In this document: positions 18,251 through 27,707 of the stretch, in pieces | Layout of the letters: each line of letters opens with the position of its first letter | How positions within the stretch are numbered: the first letter of the stretch is position 1 | DNA from: JAUIIK01 sp963745675 | GTDB lineage: Bacteria > Chloroflexota > Chloroflexia > Thermomicrobiales > CFX8 | Length of the DNA: 64,000 nucleotides | Assembly (NCBI GenBank): GCA_963745675.1 | Contig: CAVUYM010000027.1 | Span: 186,001 to 250,000, forward strand | Reading direction: 5' to 3' | Notes under the pieces: generated by a model | What the model saw: the letters and a program-made list of their open reading frames with translations, nothing else | Told to the model about the DNA's origin: nothing | Databases searched by the model: none | Made by a program: the position numbers and the translations under genes

Positions 18251-18583
18251 TTATCTTCCCTCCAACAAAGAGGATTCCCAGAAGGCGTCAATATCCTCTA
18301 CAACCGCGGAAATTGGCAGACTACCGGACCACAATTCTCGCGGTGCGCCATCGTAGGCGAGCAGCGTGTTGCGACATCGTTCCAAGCGCTGACGATCTTC
18401 ATCGTCGAGGTTGGATTCGATGAGCAACCTGTTTACTCTATCGAGTGCGCGCTGCCGCTTTCGACGTCCAAGCCACGGCAACGCGAATTGAGGAAGCACC
18501 GTTCGGGTCATGACGAAATAGCCAGCGACGATTGCGAACACGATCCCGACGACATCCCACGGACTCAACTGTGAAACATCCAC
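18251..18583 (-). CDS. small single-pass membrane protein, uncharacterised
   Basis: The 110-residue product has one hydrophobic N-terminal segment (VVGIVFAIVAGYFVM, residues about 11-25) and a basic WLGRRKRQRALDRVNRLL stretch just after it. An acidic, helical cytoplasmic tail follows. The start is probably GTG 18583, preceded by GAAGAG. The frame extends to TTG 18610. No conserved catalytic motif is visible and I do not recognise the family. It lies 74 bases from tRNA-Met, on the opposite strand. Confidence 0.5.
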   Translation of the reverse strand: MDVSQLSPWDVVGIVFAIVAGYFVMTRTVLPQFALPWLGRRKRQRALDRVNRLLIESNLDDEDRQRLERCRNTLLAYDGAPRELWSGSLPISAVVEDIDAFWESSLLEGR

Positions 18584-18657
18584 CGCGCTCTCTTCTCGTT
18601 TGCAGGTCAATATCGACGAGTCTGGTCGGCACTGTCTGTTAGAATACCCCTCTGACG

Positions 18658-18729
18658 GGGCCTGTAGCTCAGTGGTAGAGCAAGGGGCTCATAACCTCAA
18701 GGTCGCAGGTTCGATCCCTGCCAGGCCCA
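18658..18729 (+). tRNA. tRNA-Met (CAT)
   Basis: A full cloverleaf is visible. Acceptor GGGCCTG pairs with CAGGCCC, the D-arm lies between GCTC and GAGC, the anticodon loop is CTCATAA and the T-arm is GCAGG-TTCGATC-CCTGC. The CAT anticodon fits elongator tRNA-Met. A tRNA-Ile2 with modified C34 is possible. The outermost anticodon-stem pair (A-A) is mismatched. CCA is not encoded. Confidence 0.85.
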
Positions 18730-18747
18730 CTATATCTATTGTATGAT

Positions 18748-19122
18748 GTGTACGTACACTTTAGGCGGAGGCCAACTATCGAAGCCGTCGAACTCGCTCG
18801 TGATATCGCAGCAGTATCTTCTGAGATGCTCGCTGCAGATATTACACTGCTCGACATCAGTGAATTGTCGTCCTTCGCCGATGTATTTATCGTAACCACT
18901 GCCGACAATATCCGGCAACTGCGCGCTCTTCAACGCGAAGTTGTTGGCAGAATGCGCGAGCGTGGGATTCGCCCACGGCGGATGGAAGGTGAATTGGAAG
19001 GAGGCTGGATCCTCCTCGATTACGGTGACGTGATCGTCCATCTCCTGACCCGCGATCAGCGCGAGTTCTACCGTCTTGAGGATCTCTGGATCGAAGCGCC
19101 AGTTCTGCTCAAGATTCAGTAG
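18748..19122 (+). CDS. rsfS: ribosome silencing factor RsfS
   Basis: RsfS (YbeB/Iojap family) binds ribosomal protein uL14 and blocks 50S-30S joining in starvation. The protein contains DITLLDISELSSFADVFIV, the ARQLRA-like IRQLRALQREV, and GWILLDYGDVIVHLL near the C-terminus, all standard. Length is about 114-124 residues. The start is uncertain. A good ribosome site, AGGCGGAGG (18763-18771), stands six bases before an ATC codon at 18778, exactly where the conserved region begins. The nearest standard codon is GTG 18748, which has no ribosome site. Either an AUC start or a base error is possible. tRNA-Met lies immediately upstream. Confidence 0.88.
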   Translation: MYVHFRRRPTIEAVELARDIAAVSSEMLAADITLLDISELSSFADVFIVTTADNIRQLRALQREVVGRMRERGIRPRRMEGELEGGWILLDYGDVIVHLLTRDQREFYRLEDLWIEAPVLLKIQ

Positions 19123-19164
19123 CTACTGTACTGGACCTGTCGGCGATATCGATAGGTCGTATGC

Positions 19165-19311
19165 ATGTCTCGAAAACTTCAACGAATCATCGAGCTTGCC
19201 GGCATGGCGGTCGTCTGCTCGGCTCTCGCGAGCGTTGCGGTCGCAGTACTGGTGGCGCGCCACCGAACGTTGGCACCGAATTCGCCACCATACGCCGCAT
19301 TACATGCCTGA
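19165..19311 (+). CDS. 48-residue putative membrane peptide
   Basis: ATG 19165 opens a frame of 48 codons. It has a basic N-terminus (MSRKLQRIIE), one hydrophobic segment of about 24 residues (from LAGMAVVCSALASVAVAVLV) and a short Arg/His, Pro-rich tail. It lies between rsfS and the convergent transferase gene, 42 bases after rsfS. Only a weak TAGG ribosome site is present. The topology is that of a single-pass peptide. I cannot assign a function. Confidence 0.4.
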   Translation: MSRKLQRIIELAGMAVVCSALASVAVAVLVARHRTLAPNSPPYAALHA

Positions 19312-19315
19312 CGCT

Positions 19316-20407
19316 CTATGTTGGTAGCGCATCCGTTTGTCGTGAAGTTACACGAGCGCTTCTTCGCGCCAGGATTGCAATGGCGATGAGTACGATGAAA
19401 CCGATTGTAACCAGTGCAACGAGTTTCAGTTCACGACTCGGCAAGAGCAGGCTCAAGATTCCAGTTGATAGCGTCATTGCGCCGTAGGTAAGGACGATCT
19501 GCGGTTGAGACCAGCCGGAGTCGAGCAGGCGGTGGTGTAGGTGGCCTCGGTCCGCCTGAAGCGGCGAACGGCGCTGCATCGTGCGGGATACGATGACCCA
19601 AGCCATATCGACAATCGGGACGCTCAGCGCCAGCAACGCGGTGGCGATCTTGGCACCTCCGATGATGCTCGTTGTGGCAAGAGCGAATCCCAGGAACATT
19701 GCGCCTGTGTCGCCCATGATGATTTTCGCCGGATGCCAATTCGACGGTAAAAACCCGGCAACGCAACCTACAAGGGCAATCGCAAGCAGCGAGATAGTGA
19801 ATTGCGGATTGCCTCGCGGCCAGAAAAATGTATGGAGAAAGAGCACCGTCGAAGCGGACAGGGCTATCGTAGCGGCGAGCCCGTCCAGGCCATCACTCCA
19901 GTTCATCGCATTCATCATGCCCACGATCCAGAAAATCGTGAATCCGACAGCGGCGAAGAGTGGCAATGAAACCGTTCCGACAAAAGGCAGGTTGAACTGC
20001 TCGATAATGATGCCCGCCTGTTCGGATCGAAAACGAGGCACGATCACGATAAGTGCGGCTCCCACCTGAAGCAGCAGTTTCGGCAACGCATCGAGACCAA
20101 CGACATCGTCATAGAACATGACCGCGACGACGACTGTTGCGCCGACGACAAGAAGCAATAACCGCTCGACCTCTTCCGAAAATCGATCGACCGGCAGCGC
20201 AACCGTAACTGCGATCGCTACGACAAAGCCAAGATACATCGCGAGGCCGCCGATGCGCGGAACGGCGGTTCGGTGCACGCGCCTGAATTCGCCAGGTTGA
20301 TCAAGCAGGCTATATGTCCTGGCAAAACTGGTTAGCCTCGGAAGGATCGCGAAGGCAACAAGGAAGGCGCATGCGAACGTGATAGCCGCAATTAAAGAGT
20401 GTGGCAT
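19316..20407 (-). CDS. undecaprenyl-phosphate N-acetylglucosaminyl-1-phosphate transferase (WecA/TagO type)
   Basis: This 363-residue polyprenyl-phosphate hexose-1-phosphate transferase has about 11 hydrophobic segments. The family acids are visible in FYDDVVGLDA (DD pair), NWSDGLDG and MGDTGAM, and the cytoplasmic basic loop HLHHRLLD is the WecA/TagO substrate motif. It transfers GlcNAc-1-P to undecaprenyl phosphate, starting surface glycan synthesis at the inner membrane. It lies 14 bases after the glyA stop, on the same strand, and probably shares its transcript. Several glycosyltransferases at 55-63 kb could use its lipid-linked product, which is inference. Confidence 0.9.
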   Translation of the reverse strand: MPHSLIAAITFACAFLVAFAILPRLTSFARTYSLLDQPGEFRRVHRTAVPRIGGLAMYLGFVVAIAVTVALPVDRFSEEVERLLLLVVGATVVVAVMFYDDVVGLDALPKLLLQVGAALIVIVPRFRSEQAGIIIEQFNLPFVGTVSLPLFAAVGFTIFWIVGMMNAMNWSDGLDGLAATIALSASTVLFLHTFFWPRGNPQFTISLLAIALVGCVAGFLPSNWHPAKIIMGDTGAMFLGFALATTSIIGGAKIATALLALSVPIVDMAWVIVSRTMQRRSPLQADRGHLHHRLLDSGWSQPQIVLTYGAMTLSTGILSLLLPSRELKLVALVTIGFIVLIAIAILARRSARVTSRQTDALPT

Positions 20408-20421
20408 GAGTATCGGCGACC

Positions 20422-21682
20422 TCAGTCGTCAGAGACGAGGAGACCGGGGTGCGGATATGACCGCGAAAGTTCGTGCGCTTGCTTTCGAATTGCTTCTATC
20501 TGATTTTCATCGTCCGGGCTATGTACGAGATCGGAAATCCAGCGTCCGATGGTCGCCATATCGTCTTCAGTGAATCCGCGAGTTGTGGCGGCAGGGGTCC
20601 CGAGCCGAATACCAGATGTTTGAAATGCGGAACGTGGATCATTGGGAATCTGATTGCGATTTGTCGTCAAGCCAGCCGCCTCGAGTACACGCTGCATCTT
20701 TCGCCCGGAAACGTCAAAGCGGCGCAGATCAACGAGCATAAGGTGATTGTCTGTGCCACCCGAAACAATGTCGAGACCGTGTTCCTGAAGTGCATCCGAC
20801 AGAGCTCGCGCGTTCGCTAAACAGCATCGATATAAGCAGAGAATGAGGCGCTGAGCGCTTCGCGGAATCCGATCGCCTTCGCGGCGATAACGTGCATCAG
20901 CGGGCCGCCCTGAAGCCCCGGGAACAGCGACTTATCGATATCTGCTGCCAAGTTCTTCGGAGGCCATGATCATACCCCCTCTGGGACCACGTAGCGTCTT
21001 GTGGGTCGTCGTCGTTGTGATGTGGGCGTGCCCGATCGGAGTCGGATGTTTACCTGTTGCGACGATGCCGGCAATGTGGGCGATATCTGCCATCAGGATT
21101 GCGTCGACTTCGTCGGCAATGTCCCGAAATGCCTGGAAATCGATCGTACGGGAGTAGGCGCTCGCGCCAGCCACGATGAGCTTGGGGCGAACTTCCTTCG
21201 CTCGCTCGCCGGACCAGGTCATAATTGAGTTGCTGCGTTTCCGGATCGATGCCGTAGTGGTGAGCTTCGTAAAGCGTGCCGGAAATCGTCACCGGTGACC
21301 CATGAGTCAGGTGACCACCATGCGGCAGCTCCATCCCGAGTATTCGATCTCCCGGTTTCAGCGTCGCCGTGTACGCTGCCAGATTCGCAATCGCGCCCGA
21401 ATATGGTTGAACGTTGGCATGACCTGCGCCAAAAAGCTCCTTTGCTCGTTCGATCGCCAGCGTTTCAGCTTCATCGACAACCTCACAGCCGCCATAGTAA
21501 CGGCGTCCGGGCAGGCCCTCGGCATACTTGTTCGTCAGCACACTGCCAGTTGCAGCCATGACTGCCGCGCTCGTGAAATTTTCGGACGCGATCAGCTCAA
21601 TCGTAGTCTTCTGGCGTTCGCCTTCTCGCTGCACGATGTCGGCAAGCTCTGGGTCAACCGCACGAATCGCTTCGATATTCAT
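20422..21682 (-). CDS. glyA: serine hydroxymethyltransferase (three frameshifts)
   Basis: GlyA converts serine and THF to glycine and 5,10-methylene-THF with PLP. The pieces together give a full protein of about 420 residues: TTIELIASENF near the start, YYGGCEVVDE, the PLP-lysine motif THKTLRGPRGG, and SLFPGLQGGPLMHVIAAKA. Breaks occur at about 21208-21212 (extra G), 20947-20950 (extra G) and 20819-20822 (one base missing in a T run). Each correction restores the exact family spacing. Start is ATG 21680-21682 after AAGGAG. The gene lies between der and the WecA-like gene and belongs functionally with the gcv and fol genes. I treat it as functional with sequence errors. Confidence 0.88.
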
Positions 21683-21708
21683 AACTCTCCTTCTGCAACC
21701 TGGGCTGG

Positions 21709-23056
21709 TCAATCGTCCCGGCGACGGCTCCGGAAATGAAGAATGATCGGAGTTCCCGCAAACGGCCAGCGCGATCGGATCTCGTTCTCAAGGTAGCGTT
21801 TGTACGAGAAATGAACGTTGCGTGGATTCGAGCAGAAGAAGACAAAGCGCGGCGGCGCAACGTCTACTTGTGTTGCGTACAGGAACTTTACCCATGTACT
21901 AGGTTTTGACGGCGGCGGATGCGCGGCAATCGCCTCCTTGAGCATGCGATTCAATTCGGCTGTAGGTACGCGGTGCCGTCTTTCGCCGGCTACAAGAATA
22001 GCCGTTTCGATTACATCGAATGCACGTTGGCCGGTCTTGGCCGAGATGAATAGCATTGGAGCGAACGGTAAGAAACGGGAGCGCTTCGGTTGCATCGCGT
22101 TGAAAGTCATAGATCGTATGCGAGTTCTTTTCGATCGCATCCCATTTATTGATCGCGATGACGATGCCTTTGCCGCGCTCGATAACATACCCGGCAATAT
22201 GGGCATCCTGAGCGGTGAAACCTTCGACTGCATCGATCAAGACAACCCCGACGTCCGCGCGGTCGATAGCGCGCATCGAACGCATAACGCTATATCGTTC
22301 GATACCGGGTTGAACGCTTCCTCGCCGCCTTATGCCAGCGGTATCAACCAGACGCAGGTTGACACCACCCCATTCAATAACCGTGTCGATCGTATCCCGC
22401 GTCGTGCCGGCCACATTCGAAACGATAGAACGATTATCTCCGATGAGTCTATTGACGAGTTCCGACTTCCCCACATTAGGGCGACCTATGATTGCGATCG
22501 AAGGGATTTCGTCCTCGACTGTATCTTCAAGAAATTCAGGCAGGAGGTCAGTAACAGCGTCCAGAAGATCTCCGGTTCCGATTCCGTGCATTGCACTGAA
22601 CGGAATCGGTTCCCCGAGTCCCAACTCGTAGAACTCGATAGCGTTCTCTTGACGAGATTGGTTTTCGGCCTTACTTACTCCAAGGACGACCGGTTTCTCA
22701 GAGATGCGAAGAACATCCGCCACATCGTGGTCGGCCGCCGTCGGTTCATTTCCCCCATCGACAAGGAAGAGCAGGACGTCAGCTTCATCTATCGCGAGCT
22801 GCGCCTGCATCTGGGTTCGTTCTGAGATTTCCGACGGGGCGAGATTATCGTACTCGTCCTCGTCCTGGAGGCCGCCGGTATCAATGAGTGAGAACGAGTG
22901 ACCAGCCCACTCCGCGTCGCCGTAGAGGCGATCTCGGGTTGTACCTGGTATGTCACCAATAATGGCGCGTTGTTCCCCGATAAGACGGTTAAACAGCGTC
23001 GATTTCCCAGCATTGGGGCGGCCGATGATTGCAACAACAGGTTTCACTGGCATCAT
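21709..23056 (-). CDS. der: double-domain GTPase Der/EngA (frameshifted)
   Basis: Der assembles the 50S subunit and is essential. Two G domains in tandem are visible: GRPNAGKST with GTTRDRLYGD and DTGG, then GRPNVGKSE with GTTRDTIDT, DTAGI and NKWD. A C-terminal KH-like domain contains FCSNPRNVHFSYKRYLENEIR. The frame breaks at about 22068-22076, just before PMLFISAKTGQ. One extra base there (likely in TTT or CTT) is enough. Total is about 448 residues, normal for the family. Start is at 23056 (two ATG codons in a row). The 132 bases between it and gcvPA contain no gene. Confidence 0.9.
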
Positions 23057-23188
23057 TTTCGAGTGTGTAACGCAGAATTCGATTCGATCGTCATGAGTGT
23101 ATCAATGCTGTGGTTGTTGCATCAGCATCTGGGATATGTCGCTTTTCAATCCGGCAACTACTCAATCACCCGACCAACCAGCAAGATC

Positions 23189-24529
23189 TCATTCAGAAGC
23201 AACCTGAACGAATTGATCGATCGCATCTTTACCCACGAGTTCGGTCGTTGCCAGCAACATGTGGCCAGCCAATTGATCGCTAACCCGACCAAGATCGAAA
23301 CCGCCGATGATTCCCGCTGTACGAAGACGAGCGTTCAATGAACGCGGACTTTCCTGACTCCGAACGACGAACTCATTAAAGAACTCTGCATTGTTCACTA
23401 CTTCAAATTTCCCCGTTGCCTCTAACTCACGGGCGAGATAGTGCGCATTCTGATAGCAAATTCCAGCGACCTGCTTTAGACCCGAAGATCCCATCGTCGC
23501 CAGATACGTTGTTGCCGCAAGCGCCATCAATCCCTGATTGGTACAGATGTTGCTCGTTGCCTTTTCGCGTCGGATATGCTGCTCCCGCGTTTGAAGCGCC
23601 AGGACGTAGCCACGCTTTCCCTCGGTATCAGTCGTCATACCAACCAAGCGCCCTGGCATTTGTCGCACAAGCGATTGGCGCGTAGCGAGGAGCCCCACAA
23701 CCGGCCCGCCATAATTCTGGCCGGTGCCAAATGGCTGCCCTTCACCGGTGACAACATCGGCTCCCATTTCGCCGGGCGGCACAAGCAGTCCGAGCGCCAT
23801 CGGATAAACGGAAACGACGACCATTCCTCCGGCGGCGTGCACTTTTTCCGTCACCGCACGGACGTCTTCTATCGAACCGTAGAAGTTCGGATAGCCGACA
23901 ATTACGCACGCAAGGCTATCGTCAAGATACTGATCGATGGCATCGAGATCAGTCGTCAGCGAATCTTCATTGAGTGGAATGCTGACAACCTCGACCCCTA
24001 CTCCGGTTACATAGGTTTCAAGGACTTGCCGGTAATACGGGTGGATGCCTTCCGAGACCGCGACGCGGTTCTTTCCGCGGCGTGTGGATACGGTTAGCAG
24101 GGCGCCTTCAGCGAGAGCAGTTGCGCCGTCGTACAGAGATGCGTTCGAAACTTCCATACCGGTTAGTTCGGCGATCATCGACTGATATTCGTAGATGACC
24201 TGCAACGTGCCCTGAGCGACCTCAGGCTGATACGGCGTATATGCCGTGTAAAACTCACCGCGAAACACCAGCTGTTGAACGGACGCGGGAACATAATGTG
24301 TGTAGCTGCCGGCGCCGAGAAACGACGGATAGCTCATCCCGTCCCGATTACGAGCCCCGAGCTGGCTCATTCGTCTGTATGCCTGCTGTTCGGAAAGTAC
24401 CGGGGGCAAATCAAGAGTCGGAAATCGGTGATGCTCGGGAATCGCATCGAATAGCTCAGCTACTGACGAGCCGCCAGTAGCGTCCAGCATCGCCTGCCTA
24501 TCTTCGGCGGTGTGAGGATTGAAGGTCAT
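23189..24529 (-). CDS. gcvPA: glycine dehydrogenase (decarboxylating) subunit 1
   Basis: This 446-residue product is the N-terminal-half subunit of the split P-protein, which with GcvPB decarboxylates glycine and loads the aminomethyl group on lipoyl-GcvH. Typical segments are SYPSFLGAGSYTHYVP, TAYTPYQPEVAQGTLQ, YEYQSMIAELTGMEVSNASLYDGA and, near the C-terminus, IRREKATSNICTNQGL. The PLP-lysine is on GcvPB, which is not in the window. It follows gcvH with a 48-base gap. No neighbouring ORF resembles GcvPB, so that gene must be elsewhere or lost. Confidence 0.93.
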   Translation of the reverse strand: MTFNPHTAEDRQAMLDATGGSSVAELFDAIPEHHRFPTLDLPPVLSEQQAYRRMSQLGARNRDGMSYPSFLGAGSYTHYVPASVQQLVFRGEFYTAYTPYQPEVAQGTLQVIYEYQSMIAELTGMEVSNASLYDGATALAEGALLTVSTRRGKNRVAVSEGIHPYYRQVLETYVTGVGVEVVSIPLNEDSLTTDLDAIDQYLDDSLACVIVGYPNFYGSIEDVRAVTEKVHAAGGMVVVSVYPMALGLLVPPGEMGADVVTGEGQPFGTGQNYGGPVVGLLATRQSLVRQMPGRLVGMTTDTEGKRGYVLALQTREQHIRREKATSNICTNQGLMALAATTYLATMGSSGLKQVAGICYQNAHYLARELEATGKFEVVNNAEFFNEFVVRSQESPRSLNARLRTAGIIGGFDLGRVSDQLAGHMLLATTELVGKDAIDQFVQVASE

Positions 24530-24577
24530 ATTGGTACTAAACTCATTTCTATCCAGAGCCGATGAAACTATCGGGGT

Positions 24578-24970
24578 CTAGTGTCCGCCTTCTTCTTCAA
24601 GGAATTGCGCATAGCTATCCGCATCCATTAGATCTTCAAGCTCTTCCTCGTTGGAGACTTTTACCTTGATAAGCCAGGCATTCTCATACGGCGACGAATT
24701 CAGTAACTCCGGTGAGTCTTCGGTGTCTCCATTCGCTTCCGTCACCTCTCCGCCAAGTGGCATATAAATGTCGGACGCGGCCTTTACTGATTCGATAATC
24801 CCGAATGAATCGGACTTTCCAAGCGAATCACCAACACCCGGCAATTCAACGTATGTTATGTCACCCAGCTCATTTTGCGCAAAATCAGTAATACCGATTG
24901 TCGCTACGTCTCCATTGACAAGCACCCACTCGTGCGTCTTCGTGTACATTCGATCTGTTGGAATTGACAT
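24578..24970 (-). CDS. gcvH: glycine cleavage system H protein
   Basis: This 130-residue lipoyl carrier shuttles the aminomethyl group between P, T and L proteins. The lipoylation site is the Lys of IIESVKAASDIYMPLGG, and the family ENAWLIKVK motif follows. Length and order are standard. It sits between gcvT and gcvPA in one minus-strand operon. The last residues are acidic and end in His. Confidence 0.95.
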   Translation of the reverse strand: MSIPTDRMYTKTHEWVLVNGDVATIGITDFAQNELGDITYVELPGVGDSLGKSDSFGIIESVKAASDIYMPLGGEVTEANGDTEDSPELLNSSPYENAWLIKVKVSNEEELEDLMDADSYAQFLEEEGGH

Positions 24971-24991
24971 TGGCTTCTACCTTTCCTCCAC

Positions 24992-26102
24992 CTAGCTGCG
25001 CGAATAGAAGGGCAGCTTCACTTGTACTGCCTTAACATTCTTATTTCGAATCGCGATTTCAAGAGGTCGACCGACCCCGGCATATTCCTTGTCTATAAGC
25101 GCGATGCCGATGTTCTCCCCCAGCGTGGGTGATGACGTTCCGCTCGTGACAAAGCCAACGGACTTTCCATCCACCAGTACGTCATAGTGCGAACGTGGCA
25201 CACCACCGCGCTCAACGAGTTTGAATCCTACGGTCCGCCGGCTAACTCCTGCTTCTCGCGCTGCCACGAGCGCGTCACGGCCTATGAAATCACCTTTATT
25301 GAACTTGACGACCCATCTAAGCCCAGCCTCGAGCGGATTGATCGTATCGGAAATCTCATTTCCATAGAGAGGCATGCGGGCTTCAAGCCTAAGCGTATCG
25401 CGGGCGCCAAGACCGATCGGCTGAATGCCATACTCTGCACCGGCTTCGAGCAGGGCATTCCAAAGCGTTAACGTCTCAGCGATTGGGCAATAGAATTCCC
25501 AACCGTCCTCACCGGTATATCCTGTTCGCGCTGCGAAGCATGGAACCCCGGCAAGCGTCGTATCCCGGCAACTGAACGCGGACATATCACTCAAGTCCAC
25601 CGATGAGATCTTAGCGACGATGGCCTCCGCATTTGGTCCTTGCACGGCGATCATCCCGTAGTCATCCGAAACATGCTCGACTGTAACATCCAGGTCCGAT
25701 CCGCTCTTGGGCATGTTCGATGAGCCAGCTGACATCCTTGTCCATATTCGCGGCATTGATGACCACGAAATATCCCGGGCCAGTCGGCCTCCGGTAGACG
25801 ATGATGTCGTCGACAACTCCTCCGTGCGGGTAGAGCAGCATCGAATATTGGGCGTCGCCGGGAGCCAGCGTTGACACATCGTTTGTTGTGACGTACTGGA
25901 GATAGGCCAGTGCATCCGATCCACCGACGTCAACCTGTCCCATATGGCCAAGGTCGAACAAGCCAGCGGCATTCCTCACTGCATTATGCTCATCAACGAT
26001 GCCCGTATACTGTACGGGCATGTACCAACCTGTGAAATCGATCATACGAGCGCCTAATTCAATATGCCTTTCGGCAAGTGGCGTTCGTTTTGGCTCTGTC
26101 AC
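24992..26102 (-). CDS. gcvT: glycine cleavage T protein, aminomethyltransferase (frameshifted)
   Basis: GcvT releases ammonia and passes the C1 unit to THF as 5,10-methylene-THF. The N-terminal part reads RMIDFTGWYMPVQY and GLFDLGHMGQV. The rest contains FAARTGYTGEDGWEF, the GLGARDTLRLEARMPLYG motif and GFVTSGTSSPTLGENIG. The frame breaks at about 25696-25703. Dropping one base in CGGATCGG joins EHAQE to SDLDVTVEHV and gives about 369 residues, the family length. Start is at 26102. It lies 15 bases after purF, linking glycine cleavage with purine synthesis. Confidence 0.9.
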
Positions 26103-26117
26103 TTTATTCCCCCCGAT

Positions 26118-27656
26118 TCAGATCGCCCGACTCCAGCCAGTGAAGGGGCAACGTTCGGGGATTCTAGGACGGATTGCTCGATTGTGGCTACCCCGTTCTT
26201 CAATAGCGCATTTCGTCCGTGTAGAATCCTCACCTGACTTGGAACCGTTTTCGATCCCGAATTTGCCACTCGCACCTTCGATGGCCACTGGATACATGCC
26301 CGTCAGGCAACCTGTGCAAAAGCTCGCTTGCGGCATGCCTATCGAGCGCACGAGCCCCTCCAGGCTGAGATACCGGAGTGAATCTGCGCCGATTTCCGCC
26401 TCGATTTCAGACACCGTATGTTGTGCCGCAATAAGTTCATCACGACTGGCCATGTCGACACCGAGATAGCAGGGATGCTTGATCGGCGGGGAATGGATGC
26501 GCATATGAACTTCGCGAGCTCCCGCGGATCGGAGTAATTCCACGATGAATCGGGTCGTCGTCGCACGAACAATGGAATCGTCGACCAAAACAACCCGTTG
26601 ATCTTTGACGATTTCCGGCAGTGCGTTGAACTTCAAACGTACCCCAAGCTCGCGCAGCTTCTGATCGGGTTGGATAAAGGTCCGACCGATATATCGATTC
26701 TTGATCAGACCTTCTGAAAAGGGAATGCCGCTTTCGCGAGCATATCCAATTGCCGCTGGAACGGCTGAATCTGGCAGCGGAATAACAACGTCGGCCTCAG
26801 CGGGTGCTTCTCGCGCCAACTCCTCGCCCATCCTTTGACGTGCGAGATAAACACGTCCTCCAGCCATCAGGCTATCGGGGCGCGCGAAGTAGATGTATTC
26901 GAACAGGCAAGAGGCTGTGCCGGCATCACCCTCAAGGCGATGAGATTCCTCACCGGTTTCTCCAATAACGAGGATTTCACCCGGTTCGATCTCCCGGCAC
27001 AATTCCGCTCCGATAGTTGCTAATGCACAGCTTTCCGAGGCAATGACGGAGCCGCCTTCTAGGCGACCGTGCACAAGTGGGCGAATACCATTTAGATCGC
27101 GAACCCCGACGATTTCACGTTCTGTGAGAATACAGAGGCTGAACGCACCGATACAACGCGGCATCGCAGCCCGCAGCTTCTCGACGATCGTAGTCCCTGG
27201 CGATTGGGCAATCAGCTGCGTGAGGACCTCAGTATCGGTTGACGTCGCGAAATGTGCGCCATCCGCCGCAAGCTCGGCTCGCAGCGCGACCGCATTAACG
27301 ATATTTCCATTGTGGGCTACAACGATCGTTCCGATTGAAGATTCAGCTGACATCGGACCGGCGTTTTCCGGAAGAGTCGAACCCGTTGTTGAATAACGCG
27401 TGTGTCCGACAGCGAGATTGCCGCGCAGATGGCGCAGGTCAGATTCCTCAAAAACCGTTTGCACGAGGCCGAGGCGCTTACGGATGCGCATCCCCTCGTC
27501 ACCCGAAACAGCAATTCCGGCGCTTTCCTGGCCGCGATGTTGCAATGCGTGCAGTCCGAAGTACGTAAGGCGAGCAACATCAAGCCCAGGACCATAGACG
27601 CCAAAGACACCACATTCGTCTTTTGGCTTGTCGTCGTGATTCCATGAGTTTGTCAA
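26118..27656 (-). CDS. purF: amidophosphoribosyltransferase
   Basis: This 512-residue enzyme makes 5-phosphoribosylamine from PRPP and glutamine, the first committed step of purine synthesis. A 14-residue propeptide precedes the catalytic Cys (ECGVFGVYG), as in Bacillus-type enzymes. The PRPP motif VVLVDDSIVRATT is near residue 360. Cys in the CLFEYIYFARP and HPCYLGVDM segments and the CTGC pair match the iron-sulphur ligands of the oxygen-sensitive PurF class. The last 50 or so residues after GMYPVAIEG are unusually Arg-rich and not conserved as far as I can tell. An unnoticed frameshift near the end is possible. It follows purL in the cluster. Confidence 0.93.
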   Translation of the reverse strand: MTNSWNHDDKPKDECGVFGVYGPGLDVARLTYFGLHALQHRGQESAGIAVSGDEGMRIRKRLGLVQTVFEESDLRHLRGNLAVGHTRYSTTGSTLPENAGPMSAESSIGTIVVAHNGNIVNAVALRAELAADGAHFATSTDTEVLTQLIAQSPGTTIVEKLRAAMPRCIGAFSLCILTEREIVGVRDLNGIRPLVHGRLEGGSVIASESCALATIGAELCREIEPGEILVIGETGEESHRLEGDAGTASCLFEYIYFARPDSLMAGGRVYLARQRMGEELAREAPAEADVVIPLPDSAVPAAIGYARESGIPFSEGLIKNRYIGRTFIQPDQKLRELGVRLKFNALPEIVKDQRVVLVDDSIVRATTTRFIVELLRSAGAREVHMRIHSPPIKHPCYLGVDMASRDELIAAQHTVSEIEAEIGADSLRYLSLEGLVRSIGMPQASFCTGCLTGMYPVAIEGASGKFGIENGSKSGEDSTRTKCAIEERGSHNRAIRPRIPERCPFTGWSRAI

Positions 27657-27707
27657 AACGCCCCCTGGCTATAGCTGGACAAATGATCCGGCCGAAATCG
27701 GCATCGT

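Noticed and set aside
23130..23143. CTGGGATATGTCGC repeated at 23130 and 38157
   Set aside because: Several 14-base matches are expected by chance in 64 kb, and there is no shared context.
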